NCBI GenBank assembly: GCA_900770015.1
Contig: CAAGIU010000188.1
Coordinates: 1-7,466, forward strand
Reading direction: 5' to 3'
DNA: 7,466 nucleotides
DNA from: an uncultured Oscillospiraceae bacterium
Lineage (GTDB): Bacteria > Bacillota_A > Clostridia > Oscillospirales > Oscillospiraceae
Position numbers and translations under genes: made by a program. Positions within the stretch are counted from its first letter, which is position 1. Every line of letters starts with the position of its first letter. The notes under the pieces were generated by a model, which saw nothing but the letters and a program-made list of their open reading frames with translations, searched no databases and was not told the origin of the DNA. Positions 1-5,981 of this stretch are shown piece by piece.

Positions 1-44
1 CATTTCTGGCACCTTCCTTTTGATGCCAGTATACACCTACTAAT

Positions 45-62
45 GTCCGATTCTTTGGACAC
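45..62. other. Small inverted repeat (TGTCC / GGACA)
   Basis: A 5-base stem, TGTCC and GGACA, is separated by 8 bases. No T-run follows on either strand, so it is not a convincing terminator. It lies in the presumed leader of the gene that begins at position 3 on the minus strand and could be a protein binding site or part of a mobile-element end. Confidence 0.35.
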
Positions 63-92
63 TATTACAATATCTAGTGTTGTGCTTACTAA

Positions 93-118
93 AGCCGATA
101 ACCTAAATTACAATTTGT
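93..118 (+). repeat. 26-base inverted repeat, left copy
   Basis: Bases 93-118 (beginning AGCCGATAACC, ending CAATTTGT) are exactly the reverse complement of 7393-7418. Matching stops at 119 against 7392 on the inner side. On the outer side it cannot be followed, because adapter sequence starts at 7419. A perfect 26-base match is far beyond chance in 7.4 kb. It could be a shared mobile-element terminus or an assembly artefact. Confidence 0.97.
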
Positions 119-122
119 ACAT

Positions 123-1718
123 TTAGGATTTCTTCCTGCGCTTTTTCGTGGCTTCGGCTGCCAGATAGGTGAGGATGCCGACCCAGCTGACGGCCAATGC
201 GGCCAGCAGGACGACGGACTCCGTGGGCAATGCTCCAAAGGCGATCTTTCCTCCGTTGCCGCCGGTCTGGATCTGATCCAGGCGGTACAGGGAGGTGGTT
301 TCGGAGAACAGCTTGTCCATAAACGCTTCGTCCACGGTCTGCTTCCGGCGGATGGCCTTGACGGTGGATTCGATCAGCTCCCCGGCGGCGCTGCGCAGGG
401 AGGCAGAGCCGTTGAACACCGGGGTGACGAAAGTCTTGCCGGTGTTTGCCAGCAGCAGCTTTGCCGCCTGGAGCTTGACAGCGTAGTGCTCGCTGCCGTC
501 TTCGCCCTCCCGGAAGAGGTAGTCCTGATAGGTGTCGCTGTTTTGGGCCTTGGAGGTGACGGGCACATACCCTTCCGTGCAGGAGTAGGGGATCTGTACC
601 GCATCGCTCAGCAGGTACTGCATAAACAGCCAGGATGCCAGCACCTCCTGGGGATCCTCCTTGTTGAACAGGCACATGGACGGGCCCTGGGAGATCATGC
701 TGACGTTTTCGGTGTCGAACTGGGGGATCGGCATGACGGCGGTCTCAAAATCCACCAGCGCGTCGGCGCTGATGTCCAGAAGGGGGGCCTTGCTTCCCAT
801 CCAGGTGGCGCCGGCGGTGGAGTCGATGGCGAAGATGCACTGGCCGGCGTTGAGGAAGTTGGCGGGATAGCTGGAGATTTTGAAGGTGGAGAAGGCACCG
901 TTCTTCACATGCTCTGCGATACCGTAGAGCAGTTCCTTCGTTGTGTCGTTGAAGATTTCAATGCTGCCGCTGGCATCGGAATAGCCGGCCTCCAGCTGGT
1001 GGAGCATCTGGATCATCATGTTGTCCGTGGACTTGTAGATGAAGGGGATCATCACCATCTGGCCGTTGATCCGGAAGGTGCCGTCGGGGTTCTTTACCAT
1101 GGCGGCCTCGCTGACTTCCCACACAAAGTCCCAGGTGAGCTGCTCCGGCAGGGTGTAGCCCAATTTCTCCACGTAGGTTTTGTTGATGTAGCAGGCCTCG
1201 GTGGAGCGCATATAGGGCAGGGCGTAGCAGTGGCCGGAGAAGGTGCATTCGTCCAGGAATTCCGGGATGATTTCGTCCTTGGTCGGGGCATCGAAGTTCA
1301 CCTGCGTGCCGCCCAGACCGTAGCGATCATCCACCAGCAGCTCGTCCAGAGGTACCACGATGTTCTCGCCGGTGAGGTAGGTGGCGATGTGGTCGGGGTA
1401 GGTGATGCAGACATTGGGGGTGGTGCCGGTGGCGATGTTGGTGATGACATCGTTGTAGATGCGGCTGTAATCGGTGTACAGGCGCATGTTGACGGTGATG
1501 TTGGGATAGAGAAGCTCGAAATCGGCGATGGCCTTCCGGTAGATGTCCGCCTGGGTCACATTGGTGTCGTTTTTGGCCCAGAAGGTGATCTCAAACTGCC
1601 GGGAGGTGTCGAAGCTCTCCGGGATTTGGAAGGACAGCTGCTCCCGGGCGCCGTGGCAACCGGAAAAGAGCGTCAGCATCAAGGTCAGGGTCAGCAGAAG
1701 GGAAACGCATTTTTTCAT
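123..1718 (-). CDS. Carbohydrate ABC transporter substrate-binding lipoprotein with C-terminal membrane helix
   Basis: This 531-residue protein is the extracellular solute-binding component (family 1, MalE/UgpB-like) of the sugar importer encoded just upstream. Residues 1-20 form a lipoprotein signal peptide ending LTLFSG before Cys21, the predicted lipidation site. The binding domain follows from about residue 43 (FEITFWAK), with family-type segments such as ALPYMRSTEACYINK near 166-180 and EGYVPV near 382-387. At about 499-521 there is a second hydrophobic segment followed by the basic tail KKRRKK, so the protein may be anchored at both ends. This extension also makes it longer than the usual 400-450 residues. 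The ATG at 1718 was chosen because AGGAGG lies 9 bases upstream, a signal peptide follows at once, and the codon overlaps the upstream stop as ATGA, implying translational coupling. An in-frame extension to 1937 would lie inside the permease gene and is unlikely. The substrate is unknown; an oligosaccharide is likely. Confidence 0.93.
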   Translation of the reverse strand: MKKCVSLLLTLTLMLTLFSGCHGAREQLSFQIPESFDTSRQFEITFWAKNDTNVTQADIYRKAIADFELLYPNITVNMRLYTDYSRIYNDVITNIATGTTPNVCITYPDHIATYLTGENIVVPLDELLVDDRYGLGGTQVNFDAPTKDEIIPEFLDECTFSGHCYALPYMRSTEACYINKTYVEKLGYTLPEQLTWDFVWEVSEAAMVKNPDGTFRINGQMVMIPFIYKSTDNMMIQMLHQLEAGYSDASGSIEIFNDTTKELLYGIAEHVKNGAFSTFKISSYPANFLNAGQCIFAIDSTAGATWMGSKAPLLDISADALVDFETAVMPIPQFDTENVSMISQGPSMCLFNKEDPQEVLASWLFMQYLLSDAVQIPYSCTEGYVPVTSKAQNSDTYQDYLFREGEDGSEHYAVKLQAAKLLLANTGKTFVTPVFNGSASLRSAAGELIESTVKAIRRKQTVDEAFMDKLFSETTSLYRLDQIQTGGNGGKIAFGALPTESVVLLAALAVSWVGILTYLAAEATKKRRKKS

Positions 1719-2578
1719 CCCTTGGTACCTCCTCTTGCCACGCCTGCCATGATCTTCTTGTGGAAAATCAAAAACAGGATAATCAGCGGCAGGGAAATGA
1801 CCACCACAGCCGCCATCATGGCGGGGATGTTTTCCCGTCCGAAGCCGTTTTCCCGGATCTCCTGGATGCCGTTGGACACCAGAAAATAATTGGGATCGTC
1901 GGTGATGAGCCTTGGCCAGACATAGCTGTTCCAGCACTCGATGACCTTCAGAATGGTCACGGTGACAATGGTGGGCTGGCAGATGGGAATCATCACCTTG
2001 AACAGGTATTTGAGGTCCGAGGTGCCGTCCACCTTGGCGGCGTAGTACAGCTCGTCCGGCACCTGGGCGAAGTTCTCCTTCAGCAGATAGATGTAGAACA
2101 CGGAGGTCACCGAGGGCAGAATCAGACCGGTGAAGGTGTTGCGCAGGCCCGCATTGGTGATGGTGACGAAGTTGGTGATGACCACCAGCTCATTGGGGAT
2201 CATCATCAGCGACAGGAAGGCCGTAAAGGCCAGATCCCGGCCCCGGAAGCTCAGCCGGGCGAAGGCGAAGGCTGCCAGCACCGTCACCGCCAGCATGATG
2301 GCGGTGGTGATGACCGTGAAGAGGATGGTGTTCAGGAAGTACTTTGCCAGCGGCACTGCCTGGAAAGCGTCGGCATAATTGGCCAGGGTGGGGTGCAGGG
2401 TATAGAGCTTGGGGACGTATTCCGCGTTGTAGGTGCCGTAGCTTTTCACGGAGGTCAGCAGCATCCAGTAGAAGGGAAAGAGCACCATGATTGCCCAGAA
2501 AGTCAGCAGGACATAGATCAGGGTATTGCGGGTGCCGTCGGCAAGACGGGCCCTTTTTTTGTTTGTTTCGTAATCCAT
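1715..2578 (-). CDS. Carbohydrate ABC transporter permease, MalG-type
   Basis: This 287-residue inner subunit of the sugar importer belongs to the binding-protein-dependent permease family (MalG/UgpE/AraQ type). About six membrane helices are visible, starting near residues 20-42. The EAA loop, which docks on the ATPase, lies at about 179-198 and contains AAKVDGTS, then F and the closing IP. The C-terminus, KKIMAGVARGGTKG, is typical of the MalG side. The ATG at 2578 is preferred because GAGGTG sits 4 bases upstream. A GTG at 2590 overlaps the previous gene's stop as GTGA and would add four residues, but it has no clear ribosome binding site. Its TGA overlaps the ATG of the binding-protein gene. 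It should form a heterodimer with the permease at 2587-3480. Confidence 0.95.
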   Translation of the reverse strand: MDYETNKKRARLADGTRNTLIYVLLTFWAIMVLFPFYWMLLTSVKSYGTYNAEYVPKLYTLHPTLANYADAFQAVPLAKYFLNTILFTVITTAIMLAVTVLAAFAFARLSFRGRDLAFTAFLSLMMIPNELVVITNFVTITNAGLRNTFTGLILPSVTSVFYIYLLKENFAQVPDELYYAAKVDGTSDLKYLFKVMIPICQPTIVTVTILKVIECWNSYVWPRLITDDPNYFLVSNGIQEIRENGFGRENIPAMMAAVVVISLPLIILFLIFHKKIMAGVARGGTKG

Positions 2579-2586
2579 GGCGCACC

Positions 2587-3480
2587 TCACACATAGTGGA
2601 CGTGCTTCTTGCTGACCAGCAGGTTGATGCAGGTGATGGTAAGCACGACGCAGAACAAAATGATGGCGGCGGCGGAGGCGTAGGAGGGGTAGCCGCCGGA
2701 GTTGCCGTAGAGCATGTCGTAGACATAGCCCACGATGGTGTTCATCTGGGCGTTGTTCAGGTTGACGCCGAAGAGGGCAACGGCGTCGGAATAGGCCTTG
2801 AAGGCGCCGATGAAGCCCGTGATGACCAGGTAAAACAGGGAGGGGGAGATCATGGGCAGGGTGATCCTGGTGAAAATCCGCAGCCGGGAGGTTCCGTCCA
2901 CCCTGGCGGCATTGTAGTAGGTCTGATTCACCGAGGCCAGGGCGCTGGTGAGAATTAGAATCTTAAAGGGCATGACAACCCAGATGGTATAGAAGCACAG
3001 CACGAACATCTTCGCCCAGTAGGGGCCGTCGACGAAGTCCACGGGAGCCATGCCGAACCGGCTGAGGATCAGGTTGACAAAGCCGTCGGAGTAGGGGGTC
3101 TTCTTAAAGAGGATCATGAACACCAGACCCACAGCCAGGGTGTTGGTGACATAGGGCAGGAAGAACACCGTCTGGAACAGCTCCCGGAGCTTCGTAATGG
3201 AGCTCAGCGCCACGGAGATCAGCAGCGCAATGAGGGTGGAAAGGGGCACCGTGATGATGACCAGGATAAAGGTGTTCTTCAGCGCCTGGAGGAAATAGGG
3301 GTCGTGGAGGACGTAGGAAAAATTGTAGGCGCCCACCCCCAGGTAGGTCTGGGAGGTGGAGTTGTAGCCCTCCTCAAAGGAATAGATGAACACATCGATG
3401 AGGGGGTACACCAGAAAGACCCCCAGAAACAGGCACGCCGGCAGCAGATAGAGCCAGCCCTTGTTGCTTTTGTATTCCAT
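2587..3480 (-). CDS. Carbohydrate ABC transporter permease, MalF-type
   Basis: This 297-residue membrane subunit is the first permease of the sugar importer (MalF/UgpA type, short form without the large periplasmic loop of enteric MalF). The first helix is at about residues 8-30 (LYLLPACLFLGVFLVYPLI), followed by an external stretch and further helices near 70-95, 105-125, 155-180, 212-228 and 268-290. The EAA loop at about 190-209 reads AARVDGTS, then F, then ITLP, the expected contact with the ATPase. The ATG at 3480 has AAGGAG 6 bases upstream, and this site overlaps the stop codon of the ATPase gene, which is only 10 bases away. Its stop lies 8 bases before the ATG of the next permease, so the genes are clearly cotranscribed. 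Confidence 0.95.
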   Translation of the reverse strand: MEYKSNKGWLYLLPACLFLGVFLVYPLIDVFIYSFEEGYNSTSQTYLGVGAYNFSYVLHDPYFLQALKNTFILVIITVPLSTLIALLISVALSSITKLRELFQTVFFLPYVTNTLAVGLVFMILFKKTPYSDGFVNLILSRFGMAPVDFVDGPYWAKMFVLCFYTIWVVMPFKILILTSALASVNQTYYNAARVDGTSRLRIFTRITLPMISPSLFYLVITGFIGAFKAYSDAVALFGVNLNNAQMNTIVGYVYDMLYGNSGGYPSYASAAAIILFCVVLTITCINLLVSKKHVHYV

Positions 3481-3490
3481 GGCAGGCTCC

Positions 3491-4591
3491 TTATCTGGCG
3501 GTGAAGCGGATGCGGTCTTCCGTGGCGGGATCGAACAGCAGCACCTTGCCGGGCTTCAGGCGGAAGCGCACCTGCTCTGCCTCCCGGTCAATGGGGGTAT
3601 CGGAGAGGATGATGGAGCGTACGTTGGGAGCCTCGCAGGCAGGGTGGGAGGAGACGATGCTCACATCCCGGCCCATGACCTCCACATTCCGCAACTGGCA
3701 GACCAGACCGCCGTCCTGCGCAGGGATGAAGCCCTCGGGACGGATGCCAACCACCACATCCCGGTCGTTTACGCCGCCGATTTCCATCACCGCGTCGCCG
3801 CCCACATAGAGCATCCCCGCTTTGACGCTGCCCAGGAAGACATTGATGGGCGGGGTGCCCAGGAACTTTGCCACGAAGAGGTTTTTCGGATCGTCGTAGA
3901 CCTCCTGGGGTTTGCCGATCTGGTTCACCACACCGGCCTTCATGACCACGATGCAGTCGGAAATGCTCATGGCCTCCTCCTGATCGTGGGTGACGAAGAC
4001 GGTGGTGATGCCGGTTTCCTTTTGAATGCGGCGGATCTCCTCCCGGGTCTGCAGGCGCAGCCGGGCATCCAGATTGGAAAGCGGCTCATCCAGCAGCAGC
4101 ACCCTGGGCATTTTCACAATGGCTCTGGCGATGGCCACCCGCTGCTGCTGGCCGCCGGAGAGCTCGCTGGGCTTGCGCTCCAGAAGGGAATCGATCTGCA
4201 CCAGCCTGGCAGCCTCCTGCACCCGCCGGCGCATCTCCTCTTTGGACAGCTTATCCTCGCCCTTCAGGTTTTCCAACGGGAAGCGGATGTTCTGCTCCAC
4301 GGTCAGGTGGGGATACAATGCATAGTTCTGGAATACCAGGCCCACGCCCCGCTTCTCGGCGGCCAGCTCCGTGACCTCCTCGTCGCCGAAGAAGATCTTG
4401 CCGGAGGTGGGCTTCTGCAGGCCGGACAGCATGTACAGCGTGGTGCTCTTGCCGCAGCCGGAGGGGCCCAGCAGACCTAAGAGCTTGCCGTCGGGAATTT
4501 CAAAGGTGAAATCCTGGACGGCAACGGTGTCCTCCCCGCCCTTTTTCCGGCTGGGGAAGACCTTGGTCAGATTCTGCAGTACGACTTTCAT
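3491..4591 (-). CDS. Sugar ABC transporter ATP-binding protein, MsmX/UgpC/MalK-type
   Basis: This 366-residue ATPase should power the sugar importer from the cytoplasmic side. All catalytic elements are intact: Walker A GPSGCGKST (42-50), Q-loop Gln88, signature LSGGQQQ (144-150), Walker B VLLLDEP (164-170), D-loop SNLD (172-175) and switch His202. A C-terminal regulatory OB/TOBE domain (about 245-366) follows the family-type FVAKFLGTPPINVF. This places it in the CUT1 MalK/UgpC/MsmX group rather than among amino acid or peptide ATPases. The ATG at 4591 was chosen because AGGAGG lies 10 bases upstream and MKVVLQNLTKVFPSR is a standard N-terminus. An upstream ATG at 4666 would place the promoter inside the gene. 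It is the first gene of the operon, so this system carries its own ATPase instead of relying on one encoded elsewhere. Confidence 0.96.
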   Translation of the reverse strand: MKVVLQNLTKVFPSRKKGGEDTVAVQDFTFEIPDGKLLGLLGPSGCGKSTTLYMLSGLQKPTSGKIFFGDEEVTELAAEKRGVGLVFQNYALYPHLTVEQNIRFPLENLKGEDKLSKEEMRRRVQEAARLVQIDSLLERKPSELSGGQQQRVAIARAIVKMPRVLLLDEPLSNLDARLRLQTREEIRRIQKETGITTVFVTHDQEEAMSISDCIVVMKAGVVNQIGKPQEVYDDPKNLFVAKFLGTPPINVFLGSVKAGMLYVGGDAVMEIGGVNDRDVVVGIRPEGFIPAQDGGLVCQLRNVEVMGRDVSIVSSHPACEAPNVRSIILSDTPIDREAEQVRFRLKPGKVLLFDPATEDRIRFTAR

Positions 4592-4634
4592 GTCTTTCTT
4601 TCCTCCTTTGAGGTTTCTTTGCGTTTCTGCCAGT

Positions 4635-4663
4635 ATTATACTCCCCCGAAACCGTCCATGCAA
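4635..4663 (-). promoter_or_regulatory. Promoter of the sugar ABC importer operon
   Basis: On the minus strand, TTGCAT (4663-4658) and a perfect TATAAT (4640-4635) are separated by exactly 17 bases. This fits a sigma-A promoter with a weaker -35 box. Transcription should begin near 4628, leaving a leader of about 37 bases before the ATPase start at 4591. The -35 box lies directly after the T-run of the preceding CDF terminator, so this operon is an independent transcription unit. Confidence 0.85.
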
Positions 4664-4664
4664 C

Positions 4665-4699
4665 AAAAAAACAGCCGGAAATGCTTCCTTTCCGGCTGT
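4665..4699 (-). terminator. Intrinsic terminator after the CDF gene
   Basis: On the minus strand a perfect 11-base-pair stem (ACAGCCGGAAA with TTTCCGGCTGT, loop GGAAGCA) is followed by an unbroken T-run at 4671-4665. It lies about 40 bases beyond the CDF stop codon and separates that unit from the sugar importer promoter. Confidence 0.95.
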
Positions 4700-4739
4700 C
4701 TGTGTGTTTTTGCCAATCCGCTGTGGTGGGGCGTAGCGA

Positions 4740-5648
4740 TCAATCCGCGGGATTCACATGGATCATGATGTGCTTGATGTTGGGGAATTCGGCCTCCACG
4801 CTGTTGTGCACCTGGTCGGCGATGGCGTGGCTTTCCCGCAGGGATTTGCCGCCGTCCACCCGGATCTCCAGATCCACATAGACCACGTTGCCGAACATCC
4901 TGGTATGGAGCAGATCCACCCCCAGCACATCGGGCTGGTTTTCGATGAACGTGCGCAGCTCCTGTTCGTAGCTTTCGGAGCAGGAGGTGTCCAGCATCTT
5001 GGAGATGGCGTCCTTCAGGATGTCGTAGGCCACCTTCAGAATGAACAGGCAGATGATGACGCTGGCGATGCTGTCGCAGACGGGATAGCCCAGCATGGCG
5101 CCGGCGATGCCAATGAGGGAGCCCACCGAGGAAAAGGCGTCGGAGCGGTGGTGCCAGGCGTCGGCCATGAAGGCGGCAGAGTTGATGAGCCTGGCGTAGT
5201 GGCGGGTGTACCAGAACATGGCCTCCTTGCCGGCGATGGAGACCACCGCCGCTGCCAGCGCAATGGCCCCGGGGACGGCCAGGGCTTCATAGTCCCCGGA
5301 GAGGATGTTCATAAGGCCCACCCTGCCGACGCCGAGGCCCGTCACCGCCAGCAGCAGTCCCAAGAACAGCGATGCCACGCATTCGATGCGCTCATGGCCG
5401 TAGGGGTGGGAGCGGTCGGCTTCTTTTTTCGAGATTTTTACGCCGATGTAGGCAATGATGGTGGTGAGCACATCGGAAAAGGAGTGGATGGCGTCGGAGA
5501 TCATGGCTCCGGAATGGCCGAAGATGCCCGCGATGATCTTGAAGGCGGACAGCAGCGCGTTCCCCAGAATGCTGACCAGCGAAAGCCTGCGGATCACGGC
5601 GGCTTCGTCGATTTGCTTTTTCGGTGCAGATTCGTTGTTGGTTGTCAT
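4740..5648 (-). CDS. Cation diffusion facilitator, predicted Co2+/Ni2+ (or Fe2+) exporter
   Basis: This 302-residue inner-membrane transporter should export divalent metal in exchange for protons. The CDF fold is clear: a six-helix membrane domain (about 20-210) followed by a cytoplasmic dimerisation domain (about 225-300, ending HIMIHVNP). The likely transport-site residues are His55 and Asp59 in DAIHSFSDV on helix 2, and His166 and Asp170 in DAWHHRSD on helix 5. The family motif HPYGHE lies at 81-86. An HD-HD site is often linked with zinc, but the NiCo riboswitch in the leader argues that the physiological trigger is cobalt, nickel or iron. The ATG at 5648 follows GGAGGG by 8 bases. An upstream in-frame start at 5831 would run through the riboswitch and is rejected. 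The gene is monocistronic, with a terminator on each side. Confidence 0.93.
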   Translation of the reverse strand: MTTNNESAPKKQIDEAAVIRRLSLVSILGNALLSAFKIIAGIFGHSGAMISDAIHSFSDVLTTIIAYIGVKISKKEADRSHPYGHERIECVASLFLGLLLAVTGLGVGRVGLMNILSGDYEALAVPGAIALAAAVVSIAGKEAMFWYTRHYARLINSAAFMADAWHHRSDAFSSVGSLIGIAGAMLGYPVCDSIASVIICLFILKVAYDILKDAISKMLDTSCSESYEQELRTFIENQPDVLGVDLLHTRMFGNVVYVDLEIRVDGGKSLRESHAIADQVHNSVEAEFPNIKHIMIHVNPAD

Positions 5649-5667
5649 AAAAAGAACCCTCCATGGT

Positions 5668-5681
5668 CTGCCAAAGGGCAG
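5668..5681 (-). other. Small hairpin just before the CDF ribosome binding site
   Basis: In the CDF leader, CTGCC and GGCAG pair around a CTTT loop, six bases before the GGAGGG ribosome binding site (5662-5657). It might insulate or modulate translation, but no function is shown by the sequence. Confidence 0.4.
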
Positions 5682-5736
5682 GAATGAATTTTCTCTTATC
5701 GGCACAACATTTGAGAATGGATGCTCCCATGGGAAT

Positions 5737-5778
5737 AAAAAACACACCCATGGAACATACAACTGTCCCACAGATGCG
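5737..5778 (-). terminator. Riboswitch-controlled intrinsic terminator (expression platform)
   Basis: On the minus strand the 15-base segment beginning CGCATCTG (5778-5764) pairs with the segment ending GGGTGTG (5757-5743) around a 6-base loop. Several pairs are G-U wobbles, and six Ts follow at once (5742-5737). The 5' arm includes the 3' strand of aptamer helix P4 and part of the conserved GGGACAG. The loop holds the rest of the P1 3' strand. Terminator and aptamer therefore cannot form together, which is the expected arrangement for a metal-activated transcriptional ON switch. Confidence 0.85.
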
Positions 5779-5848
5779 TTACGCAATCTGCTGCCGCGTT
5801 GGCGGCCCGGCCCCACGACCATAACGGTCATCGCCTGCTCAGTTTGTA
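5758..5848 (-). ncRNA. NiCo (czcD-type) riboswitch aptamer
   Basis: The RNA read from 5848 to 5758 matches the NiCo riboswitch consensus, including CTGAGCAGGC, then ATGACC...GGTC, GCCGGGC, GCGGC, and finally ATCTGTGGGACAGT. All four helices can be drawn. P1 pairs TACAAACTG with CAGTTGTA, with one bulged A. P2 pairs ATGACC with GGTCGT. P3 pairs GCCGC with GCGGC. P4 pairs CAGAT-TGCG with CGCA-TCTG, with one bulged T. The class binds Co2+ and Ni2+ cooperatively and has also been reported to respond to Fe2+. It typically precedes CDF exporters such as CzcD, as it does here (CDF start at 5648). The identification rests on recalled consensus, not on a covariance search. Confidence 0.93.
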
Positions 5849-5857
5849 CTGTAGCCT

Positions 5858-5873
5858 CATTCCGTCAGGAATG
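5858..5873 (-). other. Perfect 6-bp hairpin at the 5' end of the CDF leader
   Basis: CATTCC and GGAATG pair around a TGAC tetraloop, between the predicted transcription start (about 5893) and helix P1 of the aptamer. It has no T-run. It could stabilise the 5' end of the leader or help the aptamer fold; no known role is claimed. Confidence 0.4.
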
Positions 5874-5899
5874 TAATGCAGTGCAAAGAGTTATCTGAT

Positions 5900-5928
5900 A
5901 TTTTACACCATAACTATGCTGCTGTCAA
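5900..5928 (-). promoter_or_regulatory. Strong sigma-A-type promoter of the CDF unit
   Basis: On the minus strand a consensus TTGACA (5928-5923) and TAAAAT (5905-5900) are separated by exactly 17 bases. Predicted transcription starts near 5893, giving a leader of about 245 bases that holds the riboswitch and its terminator. The near-consensus promoter suggests constant initiation, with control exerted by the riboswitch. It lies just after the MATE terminator. Confidence 0.9.
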
Positions 5929-5939
5929 GAAAAACGTGC

Positions 5940-5971
5940 AAAAAACCGGAGCCGTCCGGCAGGACAGCTCC
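5940..5971 (-). terminator. Intrinsic terminator after the MATE gene
   Basis: On the minus strand GGAGCTGTCC pairs with GGACGGCTCC (10 base pairs, one G-T) around a TGCC loop. GG and six Ts (5945-5940) follow. It begins about 10 bases beyond the MATE stop codon. Confidence 0.95.
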
Positions 5972-5981
5972 AAAAGGATAT

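Larger units (their letters stand above)
1..118 (-). mobile_element. Possible edge of an insertion sequence or other repeat (unproven)
   Basis: This stretch holds no complete gene and is visibly AT-rich, while the genes beside it are GC-rich. Its inner 26 bases recur inverted at the other end of the contig. On the minus strand a purine-rich ribosome binding site (AAAGGAAGGT, complement of 11-20) sits 7 bases before an ATG (complement of 1-3), so a gene probably starts here and runs off the left edge. A non-coding leader of about 115 bases before a transposase start would suit an insertion sequence end that stops near 118, four bases beyond the stop codon of the solute-binding protein. No transposase sequence is visible, so the family cannot be named. 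An ordinary intergenic region before another gene is the alternative. Confidence 0.3.

Noticed and set aside
45..62. Terminator for the ABC operon
   Set aside because: The stem is only five base pairs, has an 8-base loop, and no T-run follows on the minus strand.
486..1889. Long plus-strand reading frame (467 codons) opposite the binding-protein gene
   Set aside because: It is rich in Gly, Val, His and Asp as expected for the reverse of a GC-rich gene, has no family motif, and lies opposite a well-supported lipoprotein gene.
1719..1937. N-terminal extension of the binding protein to 1937
   Set aside because: It would overlap the permease gene and bury the lipoprotein signal peptide; the ATG at 1718 has AGGAGG at good spacing.
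3461..4480. Plus-strand reading frame (339 codons) opposite the ATPase gene
   Set aside because: The opposite strand encodes an ATPase with every catalytic motif intact; this frame has low-complexity composition and no recognisable domain.
4616..4630. Possible catabolite-repression (cre) site near the start of the ABC transcript
   Set aside because: Only the central AA-N-CG and some flanking positions fit; three or more key positions differ, so it is not better than chance.
4758..5687. Plus-strand reading frame (309 codons) opposite the CDF gene
   Set aside because: It is antisense to a complete CDF transporter and to its ribosome binding site, with no motif or plausible start signal.
5649..5831. 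N-terminal extension of the CDF protein to an upstream ATG at 5831
   Set aside because: The extra residues would be encoded by the riboswitch and terminator; the start at 5648 has a proper ribosome binding site and a normal family N-terminus.
5649..5893. yybP-ykoY (manganese) riboswitch in the CDF leader
   Set aside because: The conserved GGGGAGUAG-type loop is absent, while the NiCo consensus fits along its whole length.
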